In this document: piece by piece, positions 50,531-52,039 of the stretch
How positions within the stretch are numbered: position 1 is the stretch's first letter
How the letters are laid out: each line of letters opens with the position of its first letter
DNA from: DATLBA01 sp035527275
Lineage (GTDB): Bacteria > Planctomycetota > Phycisphaerae > FEN-1346
Assembly (NCBI GenBank): GCA_035527275.1
Contig: DATLBA010000047.1
Span: 1 to 52,039, forward strand
Reading direction: 5' to 3'
DNA length: 52,039 nt
Position numbers and translations under genes: made by a program
Notes under the pieces: model-generated
Databases searched by the model: none
What the model was told of the DNA's origin: nothing
Seen by the model: the letters and a program-made list of their open reading frames with translations, nothing else

Positions 50531-50950
50531 TTATTTTGTGCGCCTTTTCTTCTTCCCGCTTCCCTTTTTTCCCTTCCCGCTTTTCTTCTTTCTTCGCTGT
50601 TTCCTGGCCCAGTAGGCGTCGAATGCCTCGGTGGTCTCGAAGGTCGTATCCATCGCTTCGGCGTCGCTGGCGTCACAGGTTTCGGGGTCGTAGTCGCCGC
50701 AGATTTGGTACCGGTTCTCATAAATCGTGCAGCGGTTGTTCTTGTCCAGGCGGCGGCACCGGGTGAGGACCTGGAGATTCCACGTGCCGTCGTCGTCGTC
50801 AATGTACACGCGCGTGTTCTCGTGCGCGAGGAACCAGCGGATTTCCTCCGCATCGATCTTCCGCGTGGGCGTGTCAATCTCGACGGTGATATACCGGCAG
50901 CACTCGGCGTCGCACGCCGCGCATTCCGCCGAACTCTCCTGCTTCGCCAT
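50531..50950 (-). CDS. YkgJ-family cysteine-cluster protein
   Basis: 139 residues from the ATG at 50,950, with GGGAGG at correct spacing; a longer frame to 51,049 is not supported. Cys residues occur as CAACDAECCRY, RCRRLDKNNRCTIYENRYQICGDY and DPETCD, the pattern of the Zn/Fe-chelating CxxxCxxCC family. The C-terminus is a long Lys/Arg-rich tail (RKQRRKKKSGKGKKG) that may bind nucleic acid. Function unknown for the family; it may be a metal-binding assembly factor. Confidence 0.85.
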   Translation of the reverse strand: MAKQESSAECAACDAECCRYITVEIDTPTRKIDAEEIRWFLAHENTRVYIDDDDGTWNLQVLTRCRRLDKNNRCTIYENRYQICGDYDPETCDASDAEAMDTTFETTEAFDAYWARKQRRKKKSGKGKKGSGKKKRRTK

Positions 50951-51152
50951 CCGCAACCTCCCTGAGGCACGGGGCGGTATTAAACCAGCGGCCCCGCCTT
51001 TCGTCAAGATCTGCCGACAAAGGAGAAAAGACGAGGCAGCAAACATCAAGCCGCCGATGCCAGCGCATCAACGTAAGCGGTTTTTTCTTTTGGCTCCATT
51101 TTTGCTCCCGGGGTAGAATAGGTCGAGAGGGGATGTGCTATAGAGACTACTG

Positions 51153-51785
51153 ATGGCCCATGTCCTCCACATCCAGGTGTCCCCGCGAGGGGAAGACTCT
51201 TTCTCAATTCGGGTGGCGCGCGCCTTTCTCGAAGCCTACGCCGAGGCCCACGCCGAGGACACGATTGAGACGCTCGACCTCCCGGCCCACGCGCCGCCGG
51301 CGTTTCTCGGCGATGCCGCCGGCGCCAAAATGCACACCCTTGGTGGTCAAGGCCTGCCCGACAAAGAGGCCAGGGTATGGGAAGGCATCGTCGAGGCCGT
51401 CAACCACCTGAAACGTGCTGACAAACTGGTCATTTCCTCGCCGATGTGGAACTTCGGCGTCCCCTACCATCTGAAGCATTACATCGACGTCATCGTCCAG
51501 CCACAGGAGACGTTTCGGTACACGGAGTCGGGAGAGGTGGAGGGGCTCCTGGCCGGACGGCCGGCGCTTTTGATCCTGGCGCGCGGGGGAAGGTACGGGC
51601 CGGGAACAAGCGGCGAGGCGATGGACTACCAATTGCCATACCTCAGGGCCGTCCTGCGGTTCATCGGGCTTGAGAAGATCGACACGGTCCTCGTCGAGCC
51701 GACGGTCGCCGAAGGCCCGGACGCCGCCGCCCGAGCGCTCGATGCTGCCATCGCGACGGTGCGCAAGAAGGCTCGGACATTCTAA
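51153..51785 (+). CDS. azoR: FMN-dependent NADH-azoreductase
   Basis: 210 residues. The flavodoxin-like fold starts VLHIQVSPRGEDSFS (FMN phosphate site), and the conserved SPMWNFGVPYHLKHYID block is diagnostic of the AzoR/NQO family. RGGRYGP lies further on. Such enzymes reduce azo dyes or quinones by two electrons using NADH. It ends tail-to-tail with the MscS gene, and the two stop codons overlap by two to three bases. Upstream is a T-rich stretch (51,080-51,105) and a TAGAAT box at 51,114-51,119 without a clear -35. Confidence 0.9.
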   Translation: MAHVLHIQVSPRGEDSFSIRVARAFLEAYAEAHAEDTIETLDLPAHAPPAFLGDAAGAKMHTLGGQGLPDKEARVWEGIVEAVNHLKRADKLVISSPMWNFGVPYHLKHYIDVIVQPQETFRYTESGEVEGLLAGRPALLILARGGRYGPGTSGEAMDYQLPYLRAVLRFIGLEKIDTVLVEPTVAEGPDAAARALDAAIATVRKKARTF

Positions 51786-52039
51786 GCGCCGCGTTCGGCG
51801 TTCCCGCTCGTGCGCCGCCCGGCCATCGCTCTGGCGACGTCGCCCTCGAAGTAAACGGTGCGGGTCGGGAAGGCGATGGAGAGGCCCAGGTCCCGCAGCG
51901 CCCGCATGATGGCCAGATTCACCCGTTCCTTCATCGCCAAGTGGTCGGCGTAGGCGATGGCCTTCGTAAAGTAATAGACGATGATGTCCAGACTCGACGC
52001 GCCGAAGTCGCTGAAACGCACGACGATGAACTCCTGGTC
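51782..52039 (-). CDS. Mechanosensitive ion channel (MscS), 3' end (partial)
   Basis: 85 codons are visible; the 5' part lies beyond the right edge. VRFSDFGASSLDIIVYYFTKA and the KERVNLAIMRALRDLGLSIAFPTRTVYF segment match the C-terminal alpha/beta cage domain of MscS-type channels, which open in the membrane on hypo-osmotic stress. The last 15 residues (RAMAGRRTSGNAERG) are a disordered tail. The stop overlaps that of azoR. Confidence 0.88.
   Translation of the reverse strand, partial: DQEFIVVRFSDFGASSLDIIVYYFTKAIAYADHLAMKERVNLAIMRALRDLGLSIAFPTRTVYFEGDVARAMAGRRTSGNAERGA

Noticed and set aside
1..52039. CRISPR arrays, complete transposons or rRNA operons
   Set aside because: No regularly spaced repeats, transposase, integrase or rRNA sequence was found on either strand.

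Overview
The window is high-GC, gene-dense DNA from a diderm bacterium. It most resembles an uncultured member of the Planctomycetota (Phycisphaerae-like). Supporting signs are a PEP-CTERM sorting tail, secreted LamG/PKD proteins, a DUF4954 protein, Gfo/Idh/MocA oxidoreductases paired with sugar isomerases, and a Kdo/LPS-export set. The assignment rests on gene content read by eye, because no rRNA gene is present.

Layout. 1-3.4 kb: tail of a GalU-like nucleotidyltransferase, a coiled-coil lipoprotein, an amidohydrolase and a TPR protein. 3.4-10.8 kb: two nitroreductases flank a membrane spermidine-synthase-like protein and an exported AmmeMemoRadiSam set (radical SAM enzyme, DUF362 protein, Memo-AMMECR1 fusion). 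10.8-16.3 kb: a very large LptC/LptA-like protein, kdsC and kdsD, interrupted by a frameshifted GxxExxY gene between inverted repeats. 16.3-23.4 kb: rhomboid protease, NUDIX hydrolase, aspS and a sugar/alcohol oxidoreductase group. 23.9-28.2 kb: a foreign island with two LamG proteins and a PEP-CTERM remnant. 28.1-37.6 kb: trpF-ahcY-DUF1015, a Gfo/Idh plus sugar-isomerase pair, tadA, iron alcohol dehydrogenase, NAD(P)HX epimerase and a glycosyltransferase. 37.6-46.2 kb: aminotransferase, a membrane BRCT-like protein, polA-coaE-rho and a cold-shock gene. 46.4-52 kb: DUF4954 protein, nagB, tsaB, a YkgJ-type cysteine-cluster protein, azoreductase and the end of an MscS channel.

Two linked observations stand out. 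First, the tetranucleotide AGCT is almost absent: I count 5 in about 47.8 kb, where roughly 150 would be expected, yet about 24 lie in the 4.2 kb between 23,941 and 28,142. Second, that same segment is bounded by an exact 23-bp direct repeat. The repeat is the 3' end of the DUF1015 gene, and the displaced original ending (SGLVINPLD-stop) is still readable at the far side. The island is therefore a recent integration at the 3' end of a protein gene, from a donor that does not avoid AGCT. No integrase is visible.

Working picture: a housekeeping chromosome segment with lipid A/Kdo assembly, methyl-cycle (ahcY), tRNA modification (tadA, tsaB) and DNA/RNA maintenance (polA, rho) genes. Interspersed are sugar catabolic pairs, one uncharacterised exported radical-SAM system and at least two small mobile insertions.
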